A stretch of DNA of 64,000 nt from Pseudomonas wenzhouensis (GTDB taxonomy: Bacteria > Pseudomonadota > Gammaproteobacteria > Pseudomonadales > Pseudomonadaceae), in assembly GCF_021029445.1 (NCBI RefSeq), contig NZ_CP072610.1, positions 2,542,001 to 2,606,000 of the forward strand. Reading direction: 5' to 3'. The notes beneath the pieces were generated by a model that worked only from the letters and a program-made list of their open reading frames with translations, did not search any database and was not told the DNA's origin. Every line of letters starts with the position of its first letter. The stretch's first letter is position 1. Shown piece after piece: positions 1 through 8,496 of the stretch. The translations under genes and the position numbers were made by a program.

Positions 1-3000
1 TGCGATGTGCAAGTGCCCGCCCGTTTTCCCAGTCGTGCGCCTGCACCGACTGCTGCAAGCGCATGCTCAGGTCAGCCTGCTCGGTGATGAACACGCTGAT
101 CGCCTGTGCCATGCGTAACGGCCCACCCCATAAGCGGCTGCCACGCACCCAGTCGAACAAGCTGTCGTCGGCAACTTGGGTGGCACTGACGACGGCGCCG
201 GGCACATCGGTCAGACCCAGCAGACGGGCAACTTCCCAAAGCAGTGCGTTGAGATCCAAAGGCTTCGAGGCGAAACCATTCATCCCCGAGTCCAACGCTG
301 CCTGACGGTCCTGATCAAGTACGCTGGCGGTCAGAGCAATGATCGGAATCGGCTCTCGCGCCTCGGCGGCCTCCAGCTGGCGGATTCGTCGCGACGCTTC
401 CAGGCCGTCAACACCCGGCATCTGCACATCCATCAGGATCAGATCGAAACGCTGCTGGGTGAACGCCTGTAGTGCGCCTTCACCATCGGCGACGCAGTGT
501 ACGCGATGGCCGAAATGCTCCAGGGTCAGTTGCAACAATTCGAGGTTCTGCGGCACGTCATCGGCCGCCAGAATATTCAGCCGCCCCAGTTCAGGCAGCA
601 CGGCGCGTTGCTGCGACGCCAAGCGCTTGCCGGCGCGCAGCGGCAATTCGATGCTGAAGCAACTGCCCTGCCCTTCTGTACTTTCGACCCGCAAGCGCCC
701 CCCCATCAACTCGACCAATTGCCGAGAGATGGTGGTACCGAGTCCGGTACCACCGAAACGTCGACTCATCGACGCATCGGCCTGAGCAAACGGCTCGAAG
801 ATCTTCTCCAGGCGGTCGGCTGCGATACCAATGCCGGTGTCTTTCACCGCCAGACGCATCGCGCCCGGCTCACCCGTCACTTTCAGGCGAACCTCGCCGT
901 GCAGGGTGAACTTGACCGCATTACCGAGCAGGTTGGTCAGCACTTGTTGCAATCGCAGTGGGTCCCCGCAGAAGAACTCGTTGGTCGTTGCCGGGAAATC
1001 CAGATGCAGTTGCAGGCCTTTGCTTTCGGCCGTCAGGCGCTGCGTTGCGAGCACCTGCTCGCACAGTTCGCGCAGGGAGAAATCCAGTTGCTCCAGCTCG
1101 ATGGCGCCCCGGTCGAGCTTGGCCGTGTCGAGGATGTCATTGAGCAAGCCCAATAATGAACGCGACGAATGCTGCACGGTACTCAGATGGCGACGCTGTT
1201 CACTGGAAAGCGGGGTTTCCAGCAGCAGGTCGGTAAAACCGATGATGGCATTCATCGGCGTACGAATTTCATGACTCATATTGGCCAGGAAGCTGCTGCG
1301 CGCGGCAGCGGCGGTCTCGGCACGATCACGGGCAGCCCGCAGATCCTGTTCCATGACGCGGCGCGGGGTCAGGTCGGTTGCCAACTTGACGACCTTGAAC
1401 GGCTTGCCGTCGGTGTCGAGGATTGGGTTGTAGCTGGCCTGAATCCAGACATCCCGTCCGCCCTTACCAAAGCGGTGGTATTCGCCTGCACGAAAATGAC
1501 CTGCACGCAGATCCATCCAACCCTGGCGATAGGCATCGCTTGCTACCAGCTCAGGAGCGCAGAACATACCGTGATGGCGCCCTACCACTTCCTCCTTTTC
1601 ATAACCAAACAACGCCAACGCATTGTCATTGACCTCTAGGATATTGCCGTCGAGGTCGAACTCGATCAGTGCCATCGCCTTGCTGATCGCGGTGACCTTG
1701 CCCTCGTACTCTGCATTGCGCCGTTTGGTTTCGGTCTGGTCGAGCAACACGCCGTCGATCCAGCGCGGCATACCATTCTCGTCGCAAACCGGGCTACCAC
1801 TTTCCCATATCCAGAGCTCGGTTCCGCTACGATCAAAGAGACGATATTCGACGGTATAGTTGCACCCTTGCTCAACGGCCTGAACGACCTCGTCAACGAC
1901 CCGCTGGTAGTCGTCCGGGTGATACATATCAGCAATCGAACAGCGGCGACTGATGAAGTCGTCCGCGCTCCACCCCGTGAGGGTCTGCACCGCATCGCTG
2001 ATAAATATCATGGTCCAGTCCCGGTCCAGCATGCAGCGAAACGACACACCAGGAATGTTGCTGATCAACGAGCGGTACTGCTGCTCGCTGTCACGCAGGG
2101 CTCTCTCCATGGCCTGTCTTTCGCTGATGTCGGCGACGAATACCACGAACAGCGGCCGGCTGCCTGAATGGGTAACGCCAACGCTGATGCGCACAGGTTT
2201 TTCTTCACCCTCTCGGGTCAGGCACACCAGCTCCTGCTCGCCCGCCGGCATCGTCAGGCGTCCGGTTCTGAGGTAGCTCTCCAGCAGTGCCTCCACCTGT
2301 TCGACATGGCTGGCAGGCATCAGCGAGCGCATGTGCATGCCCACCAGCTCGTGCGGTGACCAGCCGAATAGGCGCGAAACCGCACGATTGGCCGAGCGCA
2401 CAGTGCCGGTGTGATCAACGGTGACGATGGCATCCAGCGCGGTATCGAAGATCGAGCGCAGATGCTGTTCGCTGGCCTTGAGCTGGAGGCTCATGCGGCG
2501 ATAGCGCAGCAGCGTGTTGGCCGCCACCACGAAGACGGTCAGAGTGACGGTCAGCAGCGTGATGGCAATCGCGATATAACCACTGTCGACCACTGCCATC
2601 GGCACCTCGGACTCAGGCGTACCGACAAAACGCGCCGCGGCCATACCGGTGTAGTGCATGCTACTGATCGCCAGCCCCATCACCAGGGCGCTGAGCAGAA
2701 GCGCCCAAAGCGTCGGCAAACGCCCCTCCAGACCGAAGCGTACCCACAACGCCAGGATGGCCAGGGCAACGGCGACAACGATGGACAGGGCGAACATCCA
2801 GGGGTCATAGCGCAGCAGAGGCGCCATCTGCATCGCCGCCATACCGCTGTAGTGCATGGCACCTATACCGGCCCCGACCAGCACACCCCCAACACAGAGT
2901 TGCAGCAGGCTCAAGTCGCGCCGCGCCAGCAGAGTAAGTGCGACCCACGAAGCAGCCAGGCTCGGCAGCATCGATAACAGCGTGATGCCCGGATCGAATC

Positions 3001-3268
3001 GCACTGCCGCACACAGTTCGAAGGCGAGCATGCCGAGCACATGCATGGACCAGATGCCGCCGCCGAGGGCGAGTGAGCCGGTGAAAATGGTGATCTGTCG
3101 GGCGACCGGATGCGAATTGACGCGCGCTTCGCCGGCCAGCTGCAGCGCCATGCCGGCGGCGAATACGGCAATGGCCAGCGACAACAGTACCAACTGCGGG
3201 TCGTAACGACTGAGCACGAGGACACCGGGATCCGCGCCCATGATGAAAAAAAGCTCGAGAATCGACAT
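1..3268 (-). CDS. Hybrid sensor histidine kinase, MHYT-PAS-PAS-PAS-HisKA-HATPase-REC-Hpt (3' end cut by window edge)
   Basis: The frame starts at the ATG at 3266-3268 and stays open to base 1, so the C-terminus is missing. The first 220 residues are hydrophobic and carry three MHxxGM motifs (MHVLGM at 75, MHYSGM at 138, MHYTGM at 204). This is the MHYT membrane-sensor signature, proposed to bind metal and sense diatomic gas or redox. Three PAS-like regions follow (about 240-620), then a HisKA H-box (SHEIRTP) with phospho-acceptor His666, an HATPase domain with DTGIGI and FGGTGLG motifs, a receiver domain with phospho-acceptor Asp947 in LMDVQMPG, and the beginning of a C-terminal Hpt-like domain. 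The protein would be an inner-membrane phosphorelay kinase. No cognate response regulator lies next to it here. The domain calls are firm; the ligand is unknown. Confidence 0.93.
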   Translation of the reverse strand, partial: MSILELFFIMGADPGVLVLSRYDPQLVLLSLAIAVFAAGMALQLAGEARVNSHPVARQITIFTGSLALGGGIWSMHVLGMLAFELCAAVRFDPGITLLSMLPSLAASWVALTLLARRDLSLLQLCVGGVLVGAGIGAMHYSGMAAMQMAPLLRYDPWMFALSIVVAVALAILALWVRFGLEGRLPTLWALLLSALVMGLAISSMHYTGMAAARFVGTPESEVPMAVVDSGYIAIAITLLTVTLTVFVVAANTLLRYRRMSLQLKASEQHLRSIFDTALDAIVTVDHTGTVRSANRAVSRLFGWSPHELVGMHMRSLMPASHVEQVEALLESYLRTGRLTMPAGEQELVCLTREGEEKPVRISVGVTHSGSRPLFVVFVADISERQAMERALRDSEQQYRSLISNIPGVSFRCMLDRDWTMIFISDAVQTLTGWSADDFISRRCSIADMYHPDDYQRVVDEVVQAVEQGCNYTVEYRLFDRSGTELWIWESGSPVCDENGMPRWIDGVLLDQTETKRRNAEYEGKVTAISKAMALIEFDLDGNILEVNDNALALFGYEKEEVVGRHHGMFCAPELVASDAYRQGWMDLRAGHFRAGEYHRFGKGGRDVWIQASYNPILDTDGKPFKVVKLATDLTPRRVMEQDLRAARDRAETAAAARSSFLANMSHEIRTPMNAIIGFTDLLLETPLSSEQRRHLSTVQHSSRSLLGLLNDILDTAKLDRGAIELEQLDFSLRELCEQVLATQRLTAESKGLQLHLDFPATTNEFFCGDPLRLQQVLTNLLGNAVKFTLHGEVRLKVTGEPGAMRLAVKDTGIGIAADRLEKIFEPFAQADASMSRRFGGTGLGTTISRQLVELMGGRLRVESTEGQGSCFSIELPLRAGKRLASQQRAVLPELGRLNILAADDVPQNLELLQLTLEHFGHRVHCVADGEGALQAFTQQRFDLILMDVQMPGVDGLEASRRIRQLEAAEAREPIPIIALTASVLDQDRQAALDSGMNGFASKPLDLNALLWEVARLLGLTDVPGAVVSATQVADDSLFDWVRGSRLWGGPLRMAQAISVFITEQADLSMRLQQSVQAHDWENGRALAHR

Positions 3269-3361
3269 ACAACCCCAGGACGCGACAGACCGCCAGCTAA
3301 TTGCCAGCATCTGAAACGACGGGGCCTCGCTTGTCAATTAAAGCCGATCAATCACCCCCAT

Positions 3362-3386
3362 AGAAAAGCCCGCCGAAGCGGGCTTG
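3362..3386 (-). terminator. Intrinsic terminator downstream of htpG
   Basis: On the minus strand an 8-bp perfect stem (3378-3385 with 3366-3373, loop of four) is followed by a T-rich run. It sits just after the htpG stop and before the sensor-kinase start, so it probably separates the two transcripts. Confidence 0.8.
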
Positions 3387-3403
3387 TCCTATTGCCAGAT
3401 AGA

Positions 3404-5308
3404 TCAGGCGGAGAGCTCCACCAGCAGCTTGTTCAGGCGCTGCACGTAAGCGGCTGGATCCTTCAGGCTGTCGCCTGCGGCCAAAGCGGCCTGGTCGAAG
3501 AGGATGTGCGAGAGATCGGTGAAGCGATCCTCGTCCGGCTCGGCATCCAGGCGCTCGATCAGCGGGTGCGCAGGGTTGAACTCGAAGATCGGCTTGGCAT
3601 CTGGCACTTTCTGTCCGCTGGCCTCGAGAATCTGGCGCATCTGCAGGCCCAGATCCTGTTCGCCAATGGCAAGAATCGCCGGCGAATCAGTCAGGCGGTG
3701 GGAGACGCGCACTTCGGCCACCTGCTCTCCCAGCGCGCCCTTGAGCCGCTCGATCAGCCCTTCCTTGGCCTTGGCGACTTCTTCCTGGGCCTTCTTGTCT
3801 TCTTCAGAGTCCAGTTTGCCCAGATCCAGGTCGCCACGCGCCACGTCGACGAACTGCTTGCCGTCGAACTCGGTCAGGTAGCTCATCAGCCACTCGTCGA
3901 TGCGGTCGGTAAGCAGCAGCACCTCGATGCCTTTCTTGCGGAAGACTTCCAGGTGTGGGCTGTTCTTGATCTGCGCGTAGGACTCGCCGGTGAGGTAGTA
4001 GATCTTGTCCTGACCTTCCTTGACCCGACCGAGGTAGTCGGCCAGCGCGACGGACTGCTCGTCGCCCTCGCCTGCAGTGGAGGCGAAACGCAGCAGACCG
4101 GCGATCTTCTCCTTGTTGGCGAAGTCTTCCGCCGGGCCTTCCTTGAGCACTTGACCGAAGGCCTTCCAAAACGCCTTGTAGTCGTCCGGCTTGTCCTTGG
4201 CCAGCTTCTCCAGCATGTCCAGTACGCGCTTGGTCAGCGCCGACTTCATCGAATCGATGACCGGGCCGGACTGCAGGATTTCGCGGGAAACGTTCAGCGA
4301 CAGGTCATTGGAATCGACCACGCCCTTGATGAAACGCAGGTACAGCGGCAGGAACTGATCGGCCTGATCCATGATGAACACGCGCTGCACGTAGAGCTTG
4401 AGGCCCTTGGGTGCTTCGCGGTGGTACAGGTCGAACGGAGCACGGCCCGGCACGTAGAGCAGCGAGGTGTACTCCAGCTTGCCTTCGACCTTGTTGTGGC
4501 TCCAGGTCAGCGGGTTCTCGAAGTCATGGCCAACGTGCTTGTAGAACTCCTGATATTCCTCGTCCTTGATCTCGGTACGTGGGCGGGTCCACAGGGCGCT
4601 GGCGCGGTTGACGGTTTCCCACTCGACCTCGGCTGGCTTGTCCTTTTCTTCGCCATAGTGCTCTTTCGGCAGCTCGATGGGCAGCGCGATATGGTCGGAG
4701 TACTTCTTGACGATATTGCGCAGACGCCAGCCATCGGCAAATTCTTCTTCGCCGCTCTTCAGGTGCAGGACAATGCGGGTGCCGCGTTCGGCTTTCTCGA
4801 CGTTGGCAACCTCGAACTCGCCCTCGCCCTTGCTCGACCAGTGCACGCCCTCGGCAGCAGCCAGACCGGCACGGCGGGTGAAGACCTCGACCTCATCGGC
4901 AACGATGAAGGCCGAATAGAAACCCACGCCGAACTGGCCGATCAGGTGCGAATCCTTTTTCTGGTCGCCGGACAGGTTCTTCAGGAAATCGGCGGTACCG
5001 GATTTGGCAATGGTGCCCAGGTGGGTGATGACCTCTTCGCGACTCATGCCGATGCCGTTGTCTTCGAGGGTGACGGTCTTGGCGTCCTTGTCGAAGCTCA
5101 GGCGGATCTTCAGCTCGGCACCGCCCTCAAGCAGCTCGGGCTTGGCCAGTGCCTCGAAACGCAGCTTGTCGGCGGCGTCGGAAGCGTTGGAGATCAACTC
5201 GCGCAGGAAGATTTCCTTGTTCGAGTACAGCGAATGGATCATCAGGTGCAGCAGCTGCTTCACCTCGGTCTGGAAGCCCAGGGTTTCTTTTTGAGTTTCC
5301 ACACTCAT
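3404..5308 (-). CDS. htpG: Molecular chaperone HtpG (Hsp90)
   Basis: This is the 634-residue bacterial Hsp90, an ATP-dependent cytosolic homodimeric chaperone. The N-terminal GHKL ATPase domain shows [12 protein letters not shown] (about residue 35-46), DNGIGM and the [11 protein letters not shown] lid motif. The middle domain holds [14 protein letters not shown], and the C-terminal dimerisation domain ends in ELSA, without the eukaryotic MEEVD tail. Length is normal for the family. It has its own terminator downstream and stands as a single-gene unit. No heat-shock promoter could be confirmed upstream. Confidence 0.98.
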   Translation of the reverse strand: MSVETQKETLGFQTEVKQLLHLMIHSLYSNKEIFLRELISNASDAADKLRFEALAKPELLEGGAELKIRLSFDKDAKTVTLEDNGIGMSREEVITHLGTIAKSGTADFLKNLSGDQKKDSHLIGQFGVGFYSAFIVADEVEVFTRRAGLAAAEGVHWSSKGEGEFEVANVEKAERGTRIVLHLKSGEEEFADGWRLRNIVKKYSDHIALPIELPKEHYGEEKDKPAEVEWETVNRASALWTRPRTEIKDEEYQEFYKHVGHDFENPLTWSHNKVEGKLEYTSLLYVPGRAPFDLYHREAPKGLKLYVQRVFIMDQADQFLPLYLRFIKGVVDSNDLSLNVSREILQSGPVIDSMKSALTKRVLDMLEKLAKDKPDDYKAFWKAFGQVLKEGPAEDFANKEKIAGLLRFASTAGEGDEQSVALADYLGRVKEGQDKIYYLTGESYAQIKNSPHLEVFRKKGIEVLLLTDRIDEWLMSYLTEFDGKQFVDVARGDLDLGKLDSEEDKKAQEEVAKAKEGLIERLKGALGEQVAEVRVSHRLTDSPAILAIGEQDLGLQMRQILEASGQKVPDAKPIFEFNPAHPLIERLDAEPDEDRFTDLSHILFDQAALAAGDSLKDPAAYVQRLNKLLVELSA

Positions 5309-5392
5309 GGTCGTCTAACTCCACATGCAGGACTATGCCGCGCGGGCGGCGGATGTCATGCAGATGGGGGCAGTCTGATCAATTTCAAGGGC

Positions 5393-6640
5393 TTAGGGTT
5401 CGAGCAGTTCCAGGCGAGCAATTTCCTCCGGTTTGAAACTGAAACTGGCTTGTCCGCCACCGCTGCCCATTTGCTGGCTGAGGCGGATGCTACCGTCGGC
5501 ATCGATCCCCACGAAGCGGCCTTCGACGGTGCCGCCACTGGCCCGGCTCAAACGCATGCTGAGCATGCGGTACTGCTCCGGGTTGCGCTGCAGGCGCGCC
5601 AGACTGAAACGTTGGCGGCGATCCAGTGGCCGGCTTTGCCGCTCCTCGACCGGGGCAGTTTCACGCGATGCCTGCGGCTGGGGCGTGACACTGTTGGGCA
5701 ATGCGGCAAATCGGTCGCCCTCCACCCCCCAGCCTTGCTCGGCGCGTTTGTGCAGGCGCAGCGGCAGACGCTCGTCACGCCCGTCGACCTGCACCTCGAC
5801 CTGCAACTGCAGATGATCGCCCGTGAAGGTGAACACCGGCAATTTCAGTTCGCGCACGTTGCGTGTAGCGAAACGACGCTGCAGATAGTCATGCAGCACA
5901 TGGGCGATGGTGTCGCGCGAGTCGAAGCGCGTATCGACCCGGCCATCGACATAACGCAAGCGGTCACGGTACAACTCGACACGCCCACTGAGGCTGGTCT
6001 TGAAGCGCGGCGGCATGACCAGATGAAAGTCTCCGACCAGCCTGTTGGGCGCTTGCGGCTGCAGGTCCAGGTGCAGCGTGTAGCCACGGCTCAGGTGACG
6101 GGCCTCGGGTAGATCCTGTTCCGGGAGCAACCAGCTCAGCTCGACCTCCGGGAGCTCGCCAGTATCCTGCGGCAACACATCGACCCGTACCGCCCCCTCG
6201 ACAGCCTGTGGCAGGCGAATGCTCAGCTCACGCAAGGCAAAGAAATCCAGCCCCTCACGCAACACCAGCACATCATCGATCAGTTCACCCTGCTGCGGTC
6301 GAAAGGGCTGGCCATTGAGCTCGCCCGCAAGTTCGATAGCCAACTCAGCCGGCGCCTGCGTCTCGGGCTTGAGCCAGTCGAGACGGACTATCGCCGCCAG
6401 GCGCTCGGCATCCTTGCTGGCCAGCATCGTCAGCCCCACCACCAGAGGAATGCAGCCCAGCGCAATCAGCCCCACGGCACTGCGCGCACGCGGCCAGTGA
6501 CGCAGTATGTAGATCAGGGTGATGGGTGCAATAAGGCTGCCCCAGCCCCATAGCAGACTGGTGGCGAAAGCACGCATCACCAGCCACACCAGGCCCGCCA
6601 GCATCAGCAACAGGCCACCAATAATCAGCAATGCGTCCAT
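5393..6640 (-). CDS. Conserved membrane protein of unknown function
   Basis: A 415-residue protein. I start it at the ATG at 6640 (MDALLIIGG), which follows an AAGGA-like ribosome site by about 8 bases. The same frame is open up to 6817, but that extension is polar and lacks a ribosome site. Residues 1-105 hold two to four hydrophobic segments. The rest is soluble, rich in Arg/Leu/Gln, and seems to contain two beta-rich regions: one around residues 120-290 and a PilZ- or SH3-like tail with FVGIDADGSIRLSQQ near the end. It lies 84 bases upstream of htpG on the same strand. I do not recognise a function; a surface or cell-envelope role is only a guess. Confidence 0.8.
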   Translation of the reverse strand: MDALLIIGGLLLMLAGLVWLVMRAFATSLLWGWGSLIAPITLIYILRHWPRARSAVGLIALGCIPLVVGLTMLASKDAERLAAIVRLDWLKPETQAPAELAIELAGELNGQPFRPQQGELIDDVLVLREGLDFFALRELSIRLPQAVEGAVRVDVLPQDTGELPEVELSWLLPEQDLPEARHLSRGYTLHLDLQPQAPNRLVGDFHLVMPPRFKTSLSGRVELYRDRLRYVDGRVDTRFDSRDTIAHVLHDYLQRRFATRNVRELKLPVFTFTGDHLQLQVEVQVDGRDERLPLRLHKRAEQGWGVEGDRFAALPNSVTPQPQASRETAPVEERQSRPLDRRQRFSLARLQRNPEQYRMLSMRLSRASGGTVEGRFVGIDADGSIRLSQQMGSGGGQASFSFKPEEIARLELLEP

Positions 6641-6943
6641 CCGGATAATCCTTGTCAACAATTCGCTGCGCTGCCGGCCGAGCCTCTGCCGGCAGCGACT
6701 CAACCCTGGTGCTTCGACCTTGCGTCGTGTGCACAGCCCGCCACGATAAAGAGCCACGCTGCGCGAATCTATCGAGAAGTCGATGATTCTGGGCAAATCT
6801 GCACTGCAGCGCATCAACAGACATCACGGCACCCCGTACATCCGCTGCCTCCAGGGAACTTATCCGGCACGCAGGCGCTCGAAGAGGCAGTGTGTTCAGG
6901 CTTCGCCTGGCCGCCGCAAACTCTCACACATGGAGTGATAACC
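6641..6943. other. Divergent intergenic region with a 9-bp hairpin
   Basis: This 303-base gap separates the minus-strand membrane protein from the plus-strand lipoprotein. It contains a perfect 9-bp inverted repeat (6670-6678 with 6688-6696, loop of nine) that would lie in the 5' leader of the minus-strand gene. It also holds the AlgU-like promoter listed separately. I see no further gene in it. Confidence 0.6.
6856..6883 (+). promoter_or_regulatory. Candidate AlgU/RpoE-type promoter for the small lipoprotein
   Basis: GAACTT (6856-6861), a 17-base spacer and TCGAA (6879-6883) resemble the extracytoplasmic-stress sigma consensus GAACTT-N16/17-TCtgA. It lies about 60 bases before the lipoprotein start. 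The -35 match is exact and the -10 imperfect, so this is a hypothesis. Confidence 0.45.
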
Positions 6944-7222
6944 GTGAAAAAAACCCTGACTTATGCCCTGCTGCTTGCCACTGCCCTGGGTCTCGCCGCC
7001 TGCGAGAAAACCCCGGAAGACAAGATGGAGTCGGCCAAGGAGTCAGTCTCCGAAGCGATGGAGAACCTGGGCGATGCAGCCAAAGATACGGGCGAAGCCA
7101 TCGAACAGAAAACCAATGAAGCCCTGGGTAACGAACCCACCACCGGCGAGAAAATTGAGGATGCGGCCGACGCCATCGAGGATGCTGGCGACGAAGTGAA
7201 AGATGCCGTCGACGCTCAGTAA
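6944..7222 (+). CDS. Small helical lipoprotein
   Basis: A 92-residue protein starting at GTG 6944, with GGAG at 6932-6935 about 8 bases upstream. A short signal peptide ends in the lipobox LAAC, so the mature N-terminus is a lipid-modified Cys followed by Glu. The rest is a low-complexity, strongly acidic amphipathic helix built from repeats of the type AxDAxxDxxEAIE, with no cysteines and almost no aromatics. That pattern recalls YtjA/CsbD-like or LEA-like stress proteins, but I assign no function. Asp is absent at +2, so outer-membrane sorting is expected. An AlgU-like promoter upstream suggests envelope-stress control. Confidence 0.85.
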   Translation: MKKTLTYALLLATALGLAACEKTPEDKMESAKESVSEAMENLGDAAKDTGEAIEQKTNEALGNEPTTGEKIEDAADAIEDAGDEVKDAVDAQ

Positions 7223-7240
7223 TCCCGAGTGATGAACAAG

Positions 7241-7268
7241 GAAGGCCCGCAATGCGGGCCTTCTTTCA
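7241..7268 (+). terminator. Intrinsic terminator after the lipoprotein gene
   Basis: A perfect 10-bp stem (7241-7250 with 7254-7263, 3-base loop) is followed by a T-rich stretch. It overlaps the end of the converging MAPEG gene by a few bases. Confidence 0.85.
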
Positions 7269-7661
7269 TTTCAGCGCCGGGCTGAGCATCAGCAACAGGC
7301 TGCACACCAACCCTACCACCCACACCAGACTGCGCTGCCAGTGCAGATCCCACCAGTAGCACAGCAGATACAGTACACGGCTGACGACGAAGGTGATCGC
7401 CAGCACGTCAACCAGAGTGCCATAGGTTTGCGTGGCATGCGCCATCAGCACACCCGCCGCAAACAGCGGAAAGGCCTCGATGCTATTGAGATGCGCCGCC
7501 AGAGCACGCGCACCAAACCCCGTCAGGCGCGCCTGCTGGGCGCGCGGGTGGCGGTTGTCATAGCGCCCGCCGCCCTCCTCGGCCATGGCCCTGGCGACGG
7601 GCGCCTTGGCGATGAAGATCAACAAGGCGCTGATGAACACGCACCAGAACGGAATGCTCAT
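7266..7661 (-). CDS. MAPEG family membrane protein
   Basis: A 131-residue protein with four hydrophobic segments and the family-typical polar region between the first two (DNRHPRAQ, then a helix containing HLNSIEAFPLFAAGV). MAPEG proteins are eicosanoid/glutathione-metabolism-like membrane enzymes; the substrate of bacterial members like this one is generally unknown. Its ATG overlaps the stop of the upstream DUF599 gene by 4 bases (7658-7661), which indicates translational coupling. Confidence 0.88.
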   Translation of the reverse strand: MSIPFWCVFISALLIFIAKAPVARAMAEEGGGRYDNRHPRAQQARLTGFGARALAAHLNSIEAFPLFAAGVLMAHATQTYGTLVDVLAITFVVSRVLYLLCYWWDLHWQRSLVWVVGLVCSLLLMLSPALK

Positions 7662-8392
7662 TCACTCTTCTCCTTGGCCACCTCGGCGGCCGGCGTAGGG
7701 GTATAGACCATCACTTCCAGCACATCCGAATGGAACTCACGGCGATATAGCACCACGACCACGCCGGCCGTGACCAGCATGAAGAACCAGGGGTTGATGA
7801 ACCAGGCCAGCGTCGCCATGCCGAAGTAATAGGCGCGCAGACCGAAGTTGAACTGGTTGGCCGCCATCGAGATCACCCGCGCAGTACGCTCGGCGAAGGC
7901 TTTGCGCTCCTGCTCGGTGACATGCCGCTCACCCACCATCGGCGCCGAGCCCACCAGCACGGCGGCGAAGTTGTATTGGCGCATGCACCAGCTGAAGGTG
8001 AAGAAGGCGTAGACGAAGATGATGCCCAGGCACAGCAGCTTGATTTCCGACAGCCCCCGACTGGCCTGTTGCACGAAGGGAATGTCGGCCAACAACGACA
8101 GCGCACGGTCGGAGGCCCCCAGCACGGTGAGGATACCGGCCAGGATGATCAGGGTGCTGGAGGCAAAGAAGGAAGCATTGCGCTCGAGATTGCCGATCAC
8201 GTTGGCGTCGGCGATGCGGTTGTCGCGCAGCAGCATGCGGCGCATCCAGTCTTCCCGGTACAGGTGCAGCACACTGGCCAGGCAGGGTGTGGTTTGCGCC
8301 TTCAGGGAGGCGTAGCGGGTGTAACCGCCCCAGCAGACGACGAACCAGAGCGCAGCGAGTACATGAGGCAGGTACGGATAGCTGTTGAGCAT
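7658..8392 (-). CDS. DUF599 family membrane protein
   Basis: A 244-residue protein with about four transmembrane segments (residues 8-25, 75-95, 115-140, 195-220). Between them are conserved cytoplasmic motifs of the DUF599 family: W-x-Y near residue 20-25, then LYREDWMRRML and RDNRIADAN. It forms a two-gene minus-strand unit with the MAPEG gene. No biochemical role is established for the family. Confidence 0.88.
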   Translation of the reverse strand: MLNSYPYLPHVLAALWFVVCWGGYTRYASLKAQTTPCLASVLHLYREDWMRRMLLRDNRIADANVIGNLERNASFFASSTLIILAGILTVLGASDRALSLLADIPFVQQASRGLSEIKLLCLGIIFVYAFFTFSWCMRQYNFAAVLVGSAPMVGERHVTEQERKAFAERTARVISMAANQFNFGLRAYYFGMATLAWFINPWFFMLVTAGVVVVLYRREFHSDVLEVMVYTPTPAAEVAKEKSE

Positions 8393-8451
8393 GCCAACTC
8401 CTTGTAGGACTGCCGCCGATTATAGCCAGCCTGCCTCTTTCCTTGTTCGAC

Positions 8452-8476
8452 AAAAAAGGCCGCCTTGTGGGCAGCC
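8452..8476 (-). terminator. Intrinsic terminator of braB
   Basis: On the minus strand a 7-bp stem with one G-U pair (8470-8476 with 8458-8464, 5-base loop) is followed directly by six T residues. It lies 20 bases after the braB stop. Confidence 0.8.
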
Positions 8477-8496
8477 TCGTTTGTCTTACACGGCGC

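Noticed and set aside
3110..6112. A 1000-codon plus-strand open frame
   Set aside because: It is fully antisense to htpG and the neighbouring membrane-protein gene, has repetitive low-complexity His/Gln/Leu/Val-rich composition and no known domain. It follows from third-position GC bias.
6641..6817. N-terminal extension of the membrane protein next to htpG
   Set aside because: Polar Arg/Ser-rich sequence without a ribosome site, whereas ATG 6640 has one and begins a membrane segment.
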